Source: a virus. From it: 44,635 nucleotides of DNA. Location: positions 1 through 44,635 of IMG/VR virus record IMGVR_UViG_3300044837_000268. One strand, written 5' to 3'. Shown here in pieces: positions 36,218 through 42,862 of this stretch. How positions within the stretch are numbered: position 1 is the stretch's first letter; every line of letters starts with the position of its first letter. The notes under the pieces are model-generated. The model saw only the letters and a list, made by a program, of their open reading frames with translations, did no database searches and was not told the DNA's origin. The translations under genes were made by a program, and so were the position numbers.

Positions 36218-37071
36218 CAGCGCACGTACACGCCGGCCAACAGGTCGGTCATGCTGGCGGCGGCAGTGGCTTCCGTCGTCGTTACGGCCAAGATGTAGGC
36301 GCCGGCGACAGGAGCTTCGATGTCTTCAGATTCGGCCACGACCGGTTTTTTGGCTTCCGGTTTGTTGATCGCCGCCGTGAGCCCAGCGACCTGCGCAGAG
36401 GCGGCAATCGTCAGTGCCGCCGCTCCCCCGGCCGTTTCCGTCACTTTCCGCAATTCCACCGTGAAGTTGACACCCGGGGCGGTGTTGTTCACCGCCGCCA
36501 TGACCTGAACGCGGTATCGCGTCGTGCGCTGAGCGATGAGGAACTTGGCCGGATCAAGCCAACGCAAGGCGTGTGCAGTGGTGGCAGTGAGGGCGACGTT
36601 GCCACCAGCGCCCGGAAGGAGAGCATAGGTACCCGCCGCAACCGCGGCACCGATCTGCACACCGCCATACATGATCTGCCGGTATGGCCCGGCAGCCAGC
36701 TCGGCACCGCCCGACGCCATGCCCGCGCCGTCGAAGAATCCCAGCCAGTGTTCGCCGTCAATACAGGTGAAGGAAATGAGATCAACTGCTTCTTTGGCAG
36801 TCGATAGCAGCGGGTAGACGCCGCCCGACCACCGCGTGCTCGCGGGCCAGGTGACCGTACGGCCGCCAGTACCGTCCTGACGGAGCACGAGGGAAAACGA
36901 GCGCCCTTTCGTCGGCGCCGGAAACGTGATCGTGCAGTTTTTGGTGAGGGTGATATCCCACTCGGTGCCCTGCACGAGGTCGACCGTCAGCGCTTCGCCA
37001 GACGCGGGCACCGCTTTCACCGTCTCGGTAAGCGATGCCGCCCCGGCGCCGAGAAAGTGCAGTCCCTCCAT
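36217..37071 (-). CDS. Virion surface protein (fibre/decoration-like)
   Basis: 284 residues. The N-terminal 130 residues include a beta module widespread in phage fibres and head proteins (WDITLTKNCTITFPAPTKGR ... LVLRQDGTGGRTVTWPAST ... ISFTCIDGEHWLGFF). A second beta domain follows (YRVQVMAAVNNTAPGVNFTV and GAYILAVTTTEATAAA) that looks like a sugar-binding or galactose-type fold. Its stop overlaps the glycosidase gene, suggesting the two products act together on the virion surface. Confidence 0.68.
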   Translation of the reverse strand: MEGLHFLGAGAASLTETVKAVPASGEALTVDLVQGTEWDITLTKNCTITFPAPTKGRSFSLVLRQDGTGGRTVTWPASTRWSGGVYPLLSTAKEAVDLISFTCIDGEHWLGFFDGAGMASGGAELAAGPYRQIMYGGVQIGAAVAAGTYALLPGAGGNVALTATTAHALRWLDPAKFLIAQRTTRYRVQVMAAVNNTAPGVNFTVELRKVTETAGGAAALTIAASAQVAGLTAAINKPEAKKPVVAESEDIEAPVAGAYILAVTTTEATAAASMTDLLAGVYVR

Positions 37072-37376
37072 CAGCCTAGGACGCGGGCGACGCTGTACTT
37101 CGGCGTCCCAGTGGAGATCAGACGGACGATGGTTTTCGCGGGCGACCGTGACGTGACAACGCGGGCACAGGGGGTCGCGGGGAGATAGCCGCAGCCCTCG
37201 CCGCCGACGGTCGGTGCGCTGCCGTCGACCGTGAAGTAGATCGCCGCGGCACCATCCACGTTGACGATCTCAACCGTCTTCAAGTCCTCCTCGAACTCGA
37301 CGGTGTCAGCGGTGCTCGCCACGAGCGTCCGCTCATGGGCACCCACCGCGCCTTCACCGAGTTCGACCGTCGCCAT
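37071..37376 (-). CDS. Small beta-rich virion protein
   Basis: 101 residues from ATG 37376. Strands ERTLVASTADTVEFEEDLKT, VEIVNVDGAAAIYFTVDGSA and RVVTSRSPAKTIVRLISTG form a small barrel like those of phage decoration or fibre-base proteins. The frame is open upstream but would then translate the L3 box (SRVNAG), so the downstream ATG, 23 bases after the box, is used. It overlaps the following gene by one base. Confidence 0.68.
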   Translation of the reverse strand: MATVELGEGAVGAHERTLVASTADTVEFEEDLKTVEIVNVDGAAAIYFTVDGSAPTVGGEGCGYLPATPCARVVTSRSPAKTIVRLISTGTPKYSVARVLG

Positions 37377-37382
37377 GCCTTC

Positions 37383-37408
37383 AGGTTGGCGAGCCCCTGC
37401 GTTGACCC
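37383..37408 (-). promoter_or_regulatory. Late promoter L3 (surface proteins, glycosidase)
   Basis: Box GGGTCAACG at 37400-37408, 11 bases, then CAACCT at 37383-37388; ATG 37376 is 23 bases after the box. Confidence 0.7.
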
Positions 37409-37410
37409 GG

Positions 37411-37998
37411 CTAGGCCAGCGTCTTCCCGTCGGGCCACGGAGTGACTGCTCGGCACCTGCAGTTTCCCCCATGCAGCGTCCCGGGCCAGCCGATCAAGGG
37501 TGGCACCAGCGCCGAGAAGTTCGAGCCGTGTGCGTGAGCGCACTCGCGGGTGGTGCGGCTATCCCGGACTGAATCCCAGCCGAGCGTCGGACCGAACCTC
37601 GCCGCCGCCTCGTCGACCCGCCGCCCCGCCTCTGCTCGCTTCTCCTCTGCCGCCAGGTGCGCTCGGTAGAGGGCGCGCTCGGCGGTCGGTGAGCCGCCGG
37701 CCTGCAGTCGCTTCGTCGCCGCCAGGATGTAGCGAGCCCTGCGAGTGACGGTGGTCCGGCGGATGAAGCTCTCTGCAGGTCCGACTTTCTCGGGGATTGC
37801 GGTGAAGACGACGCCACCGGCACCGATGAGGGACAGGACCGCCGCCGTGGCGCCGGCGGCAATGCCTGCAGTTGCCAAGAGGTTCATGGCCCGGCGGCCG
37901 AGCTCGGCGAATGAGAGACCGGAGAGGAGCAGCAGGACGAGGGCGATCAGCACCGCCTCGTCGTGGTCACTCTGGGACTGGCGCGGCTCAGCCACCAC
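37411..37998 (-). CDS. Minor head protein (SPP1 gp7-like)
   Basis: 195 residues. The N-terminus has two hydrophobic helices (DEAVLIALVLLLLSGLSFAE and AMNLLATAGIAAGATAAVLS), the central part is a basic helix, and the C-terminal 60 residues carry the gp7-type ending (LGWDSVRDSRTTRECAHAHG, LIGWPGTLHGGNCRCRAVTP), including the GxxxGxxHPxCRC-like terminal motif. It follows the portal gene and overlaps it by 11 bases, as minor head genes do. It is shorter than typical gp7 proteins and its membrane segments are unusual. Confidence 0.72.
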   Translation of the reverse strand: MVAEPRQSQSDHDEAVLIALVLLLLSGLSFAELGRRAMNLLATAGIAAGATAAVLSLIGAGGVVFTAIPEKVGPAESFIRRTTVTRRARYILAATKRLQAGGSPTAERALYRAHLAAEEKRAEAGRRVDEAAARFGPTLGWDSVRDSRTTRECAHAHGSNFSALVPPLIGWPGTLHGGNCRCRAVTPWPDGKTLA

Positions 37999-39463
37999 CG
38001 TCTACACCGCTGGGGCCACTCGGGTTCCCTTCGGCGAGCAACTGCGCCGCCGCCTCAGCCCCGCGCTGCACTGCCTCGTGGCTTCCGCCTTTGACGGTGA
38101 CCAGCATGTCGTTCCAACCGAACTCAACTTCACCGATCTTGGGCTCACTGCCCTCTTTCGCCTCAGCCAACCGGGAGAAGCCGTGGGCTTCGCGGTACTC
38201 ACCGTTGGTGATCTCGCCTCGGTCGCCTGCTGAGTCGGCCGACTCCCGCACCGCCTTCTCGTCAGTGACGTCGAGCTCGGTGAACTTGAATTGCATATGC
38301 GGGGCCATCTCACGCAACAGGGTCTCGGTCAGGATGTCCTCCCACCGGTCCTGCTCGGGGTCGAATAGCTGCTCCTTGGTCAGCTTGCGCTCGGTCTCGG
38401 CGGTGGAGTAGTTCGTGTCCTCGATGTCCGCGATGAAGATCGGGGCCATGCGCCATGCGCCGAGAGTGGCGCGCCGGTTGTCTTTGCGGAACTCGATGAA
38501 GCCCATGTCGCGCTCTGAGAGGGAGGCGAGGTCGATCTTGTCGGGCTCGACGCCCTCGGGCAGGCTGAAGAAGGCGACCCGATTGCGCCGGTCGCCATCC
38601 GCCTTCATTGCCGCGGCGATCTTCGCCGGTAGCTCGGGCGGGATCTCGATCTCGATCTCGTCTTCGCTGTTCTCCGTCTGCGGAGCTTTGAGGAAGATGA
38701 CGGTGGGCGGCACCCCGCCTCCGGCGAAGAAGCCGACATTTGCCTCAGCCGCGTTGCGGTCGCCGAGGTAGTCGATCGCCAAGTGCTCATCGCGGGGCAG
38801 TCCGTAGTCGCGGCTCTTGGACGTGTACAGGCGGAACGGGATGATCTCGTTGCGATCCCAGCGTTTGCCGTTGCCGTTCAGCGTCCCTTCCGGGTGCCCA
38901 TCGGCGTCATACTTCACCTTCTCGCCGAAGTCGTAGAACTCAACGCGGTCTGCCGCGCTGCCGTTCTTCGGGCCGACCACCCAGCCCTTGCGGTCCTTGC
39001 GTCGGCGCACTTCCTTGCCGGGGATGTGGAAGAGCCCGGAGATCTCCCCGGTGATGCGGTTGCGCGCGACCTCAAGGTAGCCGTTACCGACCTCCTCCTC
39101 GTCCCACTTGGCGGCCGCGAGCAGACGCTTGAAGGATGGGCGGCCCAGACGCACGTCACGGCGGGCAAGGTCATCGAAGCGCTTCAGCAGCTCCGCGGCC
39201 TCGTCGTCCTCTGCATCGTCCTCCTGCCCCTCACGCGGGACGACCTCCACCCCCCGTCCGACCGTGTTCAGCACCGTGGCCTCGATGCAGGGGCGGCGGG
39301 AGCGGGCGACGCTGGTCAGGGATGCCAAGCGCTCGAGGTCGGCAGGCGGCAGCAGCGCGTGTTCGGGCGTCCACTTCGCCGACTGGTCCTCTGGCTGGGT
39401 CGTAGTGCCTTCGGGAGGGCCAGTGACCCCTACTCGGACGGCCTTGCGGATGCGCTCGCTCAC
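37988..39463 (-). CDS. Portal protein
   Basis: 491 residues from GTG 39463. It belongs to the PBSX/HK97-type portal group: SLTSVARSRRPCIEATVLNT, AAKWDEEEVGNGYLEVARNR, ISGLFHIPGKEVRRRKDRKG, a RDYGLPRDEHLAIDYLGDRN segment and GFFAGGGVPPTVIFLKAPQT, with an acidic C-terminus. The portal forms the dodecameric DNA channel at one head vertex. It has its own late promoter (L2) with the GTG 24 bases after the box. A Gly-rich tail (SGVDGGG) ends the protein. Confidence 0.85.
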   Translation of the reverse strand: MSERIRKAVRVGVTGPPEGTTTQPEDQSAKWTPEHALLPPADLERLASLTSVARSRRPCIEATVLNTVGRGVEVVPREGQEDDAEDDEAAELLKRFDDLARRDVRLGRPSFKRLLAAAKWDEEEVGNGYLEVARNRITGEISGLFHIPGKEVRRRKDRKGWVVGPKNGSAADRVEFYDFGEKVKYDADGHPEGTLNGNGKRWDRNEIIPFRLYTSKSRDYGLPRDEHLAIDYLGDRNAAEANVGFFAGGGVPPTVIFLKAPQTENSEDEIEIEIPPELPAKIAAAMKADGDRRNRVAFFSLPEGVEPDKIDLASLSERDMGFIEFRKDNRRATLGAWRMAPIFIADIEDTNYSTAETERKLTKEQLFDPEQDRWEDILTETLLREMAPHMQFKFTELDVTDEKAVRESADSAGDRGEITNGEYREAHGFSRLAEAKEGSEPKIGEVEFGWNDMLVTVKGGSHEAVQRGAEAAAQLLAEGNPSGPSGVDGGG

Positions 39464-39470
39464 TCCCCCG

Positions 39471-39496
39471 ATGCTGGCGGGGGGTGGCGTTGACCC
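39471..39496 (-). promoter_or_regulatory. Late promoter L2 (portal)
   Basis: Box GGGTCAACG at 39488-39496, 11 bases, then CAGCAT at 39471-39476; GTG 39463 is 24 bases after the box and preceded by GGGGGA. Confidence 0.72.
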
Positions 39497-39507
39497 TGTG
39501 GCGATCA

Positions 39508-39553
39508 GGCACCGGGCCTACCACGCTCAAGCTGTGCCCTACGGCCCGGTGCC
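39508..39553. repeat. 11-bp inverted repeat between terminase and portal
   Basis: GGCACCGGGCC (39508-39518) and GGCCCGGTGCC (39543-39553) form a perfect 11-bp stem with a 24-base loop. It lies in the 162-base gap after the large terminase gene, just upstream of L2, so it may attenuate terminase read-through. No U-run follows on either strand. Confidence 0.6.
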
Positions 39554-39625
39554 CCAACCTTTCGGTAGCCATGCCCGCCTGTGCTTCTAGGGCTGGGAGC
39601 GTGGAAGCGTTAGTGCATCGTACCC

Positions 39626-41023
39626 CTACGTCCCGACCTTCACCTTGCGCTTCCCCCGCCTCGCCCCCACACCTTTCATCAGCGCCGTGATCGCCCACAC
39701 CAAGGCGTCCATCCGGTCCGGCGATGGGATGCCCGGCTCCCCGGTCCAGTTGCACATCTGGTCCTCCAGGTCGGGAAACTCACCGACGTGGTGGACAACT
39801 GCCTCGCCTCGGTTGGCGCCCTGCTCGTAGAGCATCGCTACCGGCTCGGCTCGGGTCCGCTTGCCATCGCTGGCGGTCACCTCGAAGACGGCAACGCGAA
39901 CCCCGAGTTCGTTCATGACCTGATCCAGCAAGGCGAGCAGGAAGGCGCCGCCGTGGTTCTTCTCGACGACGATCGCAGCGTCGACCCGATCGGCCAGGAT
40001 CACTGCCTGCGTCAGCCACTCAGTCGGCGTCTTGCGCATTCCTTCACTGGAGAGCAGGTAGTAGTCGCCCGGCGTGGTCTCAGCTACGAGAGCCCAGCCC
40101 TGCTCGTCGCCATCGTCCAGCCCGTCGGCGGGGTCCAATGCCAGCAGCTTCCGCCCCCACCCCCCTGGCGCCTCGGTCGGTTCGATGCGCCCCAACTCAA
40201 TCCAGTTGCGTTTCCACAGGGCGCCCTCGGCTTCCTCGAGCATGATGCCCTCAAGCTCCTGGCGGCCGAGTTCGGTGTCCGCGGTCAGCAGCACCGTCTC
40301 CTTGAAGGTCTCCGAGAGGTTGGCCCAGTTGTCTTTCGTCAGCAGGCGGCGAGCGACGACGCGGGGGTCTTTCAGCAGTCGCTTGATCAGGGCGCGCGCC
40401 GGCTTGTCGCGCTTGGGGGTGCCGGTGACGATTCGCCGCGCCCGCCCCTTCCGCACCGCGTAGCCCAGAGCCTCGTCCCATGCCTCCTTCCATTTCTTCC
40501 AGAGGCCGATCTCGTCGCACCAGGCGCCTCGCAGGTTCTCTCCCTGGATCGTGGGCGCGCCGTCATCAGCCCCGTCGATCTGGATCTTGGTCCCGTCGTG
40601 CAGAACCACTTCGCCGAGGGAGCGGTTCCAGACCCGGACGGTCGGCGAGATGCCCGCCTTGATCTCCGAGGACGTGGTACTCAGGGCGGCGAGCAAACCC
40701 GACTCGCCCTCCACGCACTTATCGCGGGCGTCGGCAAAGGTGGGTGCAACGATCGCCCACACGCCGGGTCCTTCGGTCTCCCGCGCCGGATCCTGTTCGA
40801 TCTCCTCGACGAGAATGTGCGAGCCGGCCCAGGTCTTCCCGGAGCCGCGGCCGCCAGAGAGGAACAACGTCGACCACTCGCCGTCAGGGGGCAGCTGGTC
40901 GGGGCGGGCAGTCTCCCGCCAGGTCCCGTGTTTACGCTCGCGGAGCTTGCGAAGAAGGCGCCGCTTCTGCTCGACCGGCCACTCGCGCCAGTCCTCAGGT
41001 AGCGGCGGGCTCGCGGTCGCCAT
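39626..41023 (-). CDS. Terminase large subunit
   Basis: 465 residues. The ATPase domain has Walker A SGGRGSGKT (about 56-64), an adenine-binding region near IVAPTFADARD and a Walker B-type WCDEIG (Asp170, catalytic Glu171). The C-terminal nuclease domain starts with LALDPADG (Asp297, Asp300) and continues with IVVEKNHGG and a PDRMDALVWAI end (final Asp). It powers DNA packaging and cuts concatemers. It overlaps the small-subunit gene by 29 bases; ATG 41023 is preferred to a TTG three codons upstream. The family type suggests headful or cos packaging cannot be decided from this alone. Confidence 0.95.
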   Translation of the reverse strand: MATASPPLPEDWREWPVEQKRRLLRKLRERKHGTWRETARPDQLPPDGEWSTLFLSGGRGSGKTWAGSHILVEEIEQDPARETEGPGVWAIVAPTFADARDKCVEGESGLLAALSTTSSEIKAGISPTVRVWNRSLGEVVLHDGTKIQIDGADDGAPTIQGENLRGAWCDEIGLWKKWKEAWDEALGYAVRKGRARRIVTGTPKRDKPARALIKRLLKDPRVVARRLLTKDNWANLSETFKETVLLTADTELGRQELEGIMLEEAEGALWKRNWIELGRIEPTEAPGGWGRKLLALDPADGLDDGDEQGWALVAETTPGDYYLLSSEGMRKTPTEWLTQAVILADRVDAAIVVEKNHGGAFLLALLDQVMNELGVRVAVFEVTASDGKRTRAEPVAMLYEQGANRGEAVVHHVGEFPDLEDQMCNWTGEPGIPSPDRMDALVWAITALMKGVGARRGKRKVKVGT

Positions 41024-41507
41024 CGGGCGCAAGCAGTCGTTCGATCTCGCGGTCCATCTGGTCGATATTGCGGGTCTCCTGGCGGGAGGTCGCGCGGCCG
41101 TCCAGCAGCTCGGCCTTGTCGATAAGGACGCCGACGGCCACGGCGTAGTCCTTACAGGCGGCGGCGGTGGCCCGGTCGATCTCCTCCCGGCGCCCGTCTT
41201 TGCCGACGAACTCGATGTGCAGCTCGGTCATGCGCTCGATGAGGTCGACGGCTCGCTCGCGGCTCAGCAGCTTCAGACTTTCGCGTAGCTTGGCCGCCTT
41301 CTCGGCGGCGGCTTTCGTCGCCTCAGTCGTGTTTTTACGACGCGTATCCGTTACCCCGGCCCTGCGTGCCCACTGGCTGATCGTCCCCCGAGGAATCCCC
41401 GTCTGGCGCCCCGCCTCGGCAGGCCCATACTCGGCATAAACCTTTAGAGCCTCACGTTTCTGCTCGTCGGTGTACTTCCAGCGCAGCTTGGTCGGCTCGT
41501 CTTCCAC
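40995..41507 (-). CDS. Terminase small subunit
   Basis: 170 residues from GTG 41507. The N-terminal helix-turn-helix (TDEQKREALKVYAEYGPAEA, GRQTGIPRGTISQWARRAG) is the DNA-binding element; a long helical oligomerisation part follows (ATKAAAEKAAKLRESLKLLS). It selects phage DNA for packaging. The gene overlaps the large subunit and is preceded by late promoter L1, with its GTG 24 bases after the box, predicting a leaderless message. Confidence 0.85.
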   Translation of the reverse strand: MEDEPTKLRWKYTDEQKREALKVYAEYGPAEAGRQTGIPRGTISQWARRAGVTDTRRKNTTEATKAAAEKAAKLRESLKLLSRERAVDLIERMTELHIEFVGKDGRREEIDRATAAACKDYAVAVGVLIDKAELLDGRATSRQETRNIDQMDREIERLLAPDGDREPAAT

Positions 41508-41513
41508 ACACCG

Positions 41514-41540
41514 AGGCTACGAACGGGTGGGCGTTGACCC
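41514..41540 (-). promoter_or_regulatory. Late promoter L1 (terminase)
   Basis: Box GGGTCAACG at 41532-41540, 12 bases, then TAGCCT at 41514-41519; GTG 41507 follows the hexamer after six bases. Confidence 0.73.
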
Positions 41541-41552
41541 TCTGCTACATCG

Positions 41553-41876
41553 TTAGCTCTGCTCCATCTTCTCGATGCGCTCCAGTGCCTCAATGCCTAC
41601 GCGGAGCATCAGCAGCTCCAGCTCATCCGTCCGCTGAATTAGCTTCTGGATCGCCTTCCCCTGGGTCAGGATCATGCCAAGCCGGAGATCAACCTCTGCG
41701 GACGACTCCAGTCGCCGACTGGAGTCTTCGGCCTGCTCGCGTTGCACTTGATGTTCGGCCTCTCGCTCCGGACCTTCCGCCAACACCGCATGGAGTTCTT
41801 CGAGAAGGCTCACAGCGAGGACTCTATCGATACCCAGGAGTTCTTTGCCGCCCGCCGTTGGCGTCCTTTTGGGCAT
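41553..41876 (-). CDS. Helical hypothetical protein upstream of terminase
   Basis: 107 residues from ATG 41876, or 86 from GTG 41813, which would remove a 53-base overlap with the preceding gene. The protein is an acidic helix bundle or coiled coil (AVSLLEELHAVLAEGPEREA, RRLESSAEVDLRLGMILTQG, DELELLMLRVGIEALERIEK). No family recognised. It could be a packaging or DNA-transaction accessory by position only. Confidence 0.6.
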   Translation of the reverse strand: MPKRTPTAGGKELLGIDRVLAVSLLEELHAVLAEGPEREAEHQVQREQAEDSSRRLESSAEVDLRLGMILTQGKAIQKLIQRTDELELLMLRVGIEALERIEKMEQS

Positions 41877-42069
41877 CGAGCGCCAGCAGCTCTAGTAAGC
41901 GCTCGGCCTCGTGAAGCTCCCCGGCGGCCCGTATCGGTTCGCCGAGTTTGAGGCGCCGGCGGACTTCAGAGAGCCGGCGCTTGACCATCCGGATGCAGTT
42001 GCAGGTCCGCGGGTCGCCGATCTCCTCGCAGCGGGGGCAGCGGTGCTTGCTGGGGTCGGTATGCCTCAT
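41824..42069 (-). CDS. Small zinc-ribbon protein
   Basis: 81 residues with an N-terminal zinc knuckle (HRCPRCEEIGDPRTCNCIRM: CxxC and CxC) and a basic helical C-terminus (VKRRLSEVRRRLKLGEPIRA, ELHEAERLLELLALDAQK). ATGA overlap with the gene upstream. Small zinc proteins near the terminase genes are common in actinophages; its function is unknown. Confidence 0.62.
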   Translation of the reverse strand: MRHTDPSKHRCPRCEEIGDPRTCNCIRMVKRRLSEVRRRLKLGEPIRAAGELHEAERLLELLALDAQKDANGGRQRTPGYR

Positions 42070-42584
42070 GCGGCCTGCTTGCCTGGCTCGCTCCAGCGCT
42101 TCCAGACCTCAGGGTGCCGGGCCTTGATCTGCAGGAGCAAGAGAGCCCGCTCTCGGGCCGCAAGTTGCCGGATCGGCCGGCCCCAGTTGACCTCGGCCGC
42201 CTTTAGAATCATCGCCGCGGCGGCCTCGTCAAGACCCTCGCACCAGCAGAGCACGTCGCCGATCGGCTGGGAGGCGATCTCCGGAGCCGGCTTGCGGAAC
42301 TCGGCGACAAGGTTGCGCCGGGCATCGCCGAGTTCACCGCGCACGACGTGGAGGCGGGCGAGTAGACCGGCGAGTGGCACCGATGCCTCACCATCCGTAC
42401 GGTGCGGCCGCCGTGAAGCCGCTGGCGCCTCGCCTGAGCGGCGCGCGCGGGCGTCAGTCCGCATACAGGCCTTGCAGTATTGGCTGAGGCCGTTGTTCTT
42501 CGCCTTGGCGATGTAGAAGTCCGACCGATCCTTGGTCTCTTCACAGCGCGAGCACTGGTAGCCGCCGTCGACTGGCCGGGCCAT
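42066..42584 (-). CDS. Zinc-finger (endonuclease VII-like start) protein
   Basis: 172 residues. The first 45 residues have the pattern YQCSRCEETKDRSDFYIAKA then SQYCKACMRTDARARR, a four-cysteine finger seen in phage HNH/endonuclease VII-like proteins but here without the catalytic part. The rest is helical (LLARLHVVRGELGDARRNLV, EAAAAMILKAAEVNWGRPIR). It is the first gene of the prophage next to tRNA-Asn, with GGGAGGT upstream of the ATG. A DNA-binding or junction-processing role is possible. Confidence 0.65.
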   Translation of the reverse strand: MARPVDGGYQCSRCEETKDRSDFYIAKAKNNGLSQYCKACMRTDARARRSGEAPAASRRPHRTDGEASVPLAGLLARLHVVRGELGDARRNLVAEFRKPAPEIASQPIGDVLCWCEGLDEAAAAMILKAAEVNWGRPIRQLAARERALLLLQIKARHPEVWKRWSEPGKQAA

Positions 42585-42683
42585 CAGGCAGACCTCCCGA
42601 CAGTTGCGGCCGAGCTCTGGCAGCCCTGCGTCCGATTTGCGGCCGAGATATCCGATCGCGCCGGCCTACCCAGGCGTAAGCGC

Positions 42684-42754
42684 TTCGCAGCTTTCGCAGA
42701 CGCTTGACTGCGAAAGCTCCCTGCAAAGGTCGGGCACAGTGCCCGCCTTCGCAG
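42684..42754. promoter_or_regulatory. Attachment-site arm repeats (TTCGCAG)
   Basis: TTCGCAG occurs at 42684, 42693 and 42748 and inverted (CTGCGAA) at 42708, with a degenerate inverted copy at 42721. Two of these make a perfect 11-bp inverted repeat (AGCTTTCGCAG, 42689-42699, with CTGCGAAAGCT, 42708-42718). CGGGCACAGTGCCCG at 42731-42745 is a second palindrome. Right beside the tRNA 3' end, they look like integrase arm or Xis sites. The rest of 42585-42767 holds no gene. Confidence 0.55.
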
Positions 42755-42767
42755 TTTCCCGATCCAA

Positions 42768-42840
42768 CTCCGGGGGTGGGACTCGAACCCACAACCCTTC
42801 GATTAACAGTCGAATGCTCTGCCGATTGAGCTACCCCGGA
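42768..42840 (-). tRNA. tRNA-Asn(GTT), prophage integration target
   Basis: A 73-base cloverleaf: acceptor TCCGGGG/CCCCGGA, D arm GCTC...GAGC, anticodon stem TTCGA/TCGAA with loop CTGTTAA (anticodon GTT), T arm TGTGG/CCACC-type with TTCGAGT loop, discriminator G. CCA is not encoded. Its 3' end faces the prophage, as expected if integration restores the end of this gene. Confidence 0.95.
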
Positions 42841-42862
42841 ACGCCGCGAAGAATTTACCGAC

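Larger units (their letters stand above)
1..42768. mobile_element. Integrated siphovirus-type prophage at tRNA-Asn
   Basis: The segment carries integrase and excisionase at its left end, a complete set of head, tail, packaging and lysis genes, a recombination and replication block and a repressor region, and stops at the 3' end of a tRNA-Asn gene followed by host dnaG. Phage integration into the 3' end of tRNA genes is well known. The left junction is not in the window, so the attachment core cannot be read directly. One gene (cytosine methyltransferase) looks damaged, but the structural genes are intact, so the prophage may still be functional. Confidence 0.96.

Noticed and set aside
19061-41540. 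TTGACCC on the plus strand read as -35 boxes for plus-strand promoters
   Set aside because: No -10-like hexamer is found at a constant distance on the plus side and almost no plus-strand genes follow, whereas the minus side has a hexamer in every case.
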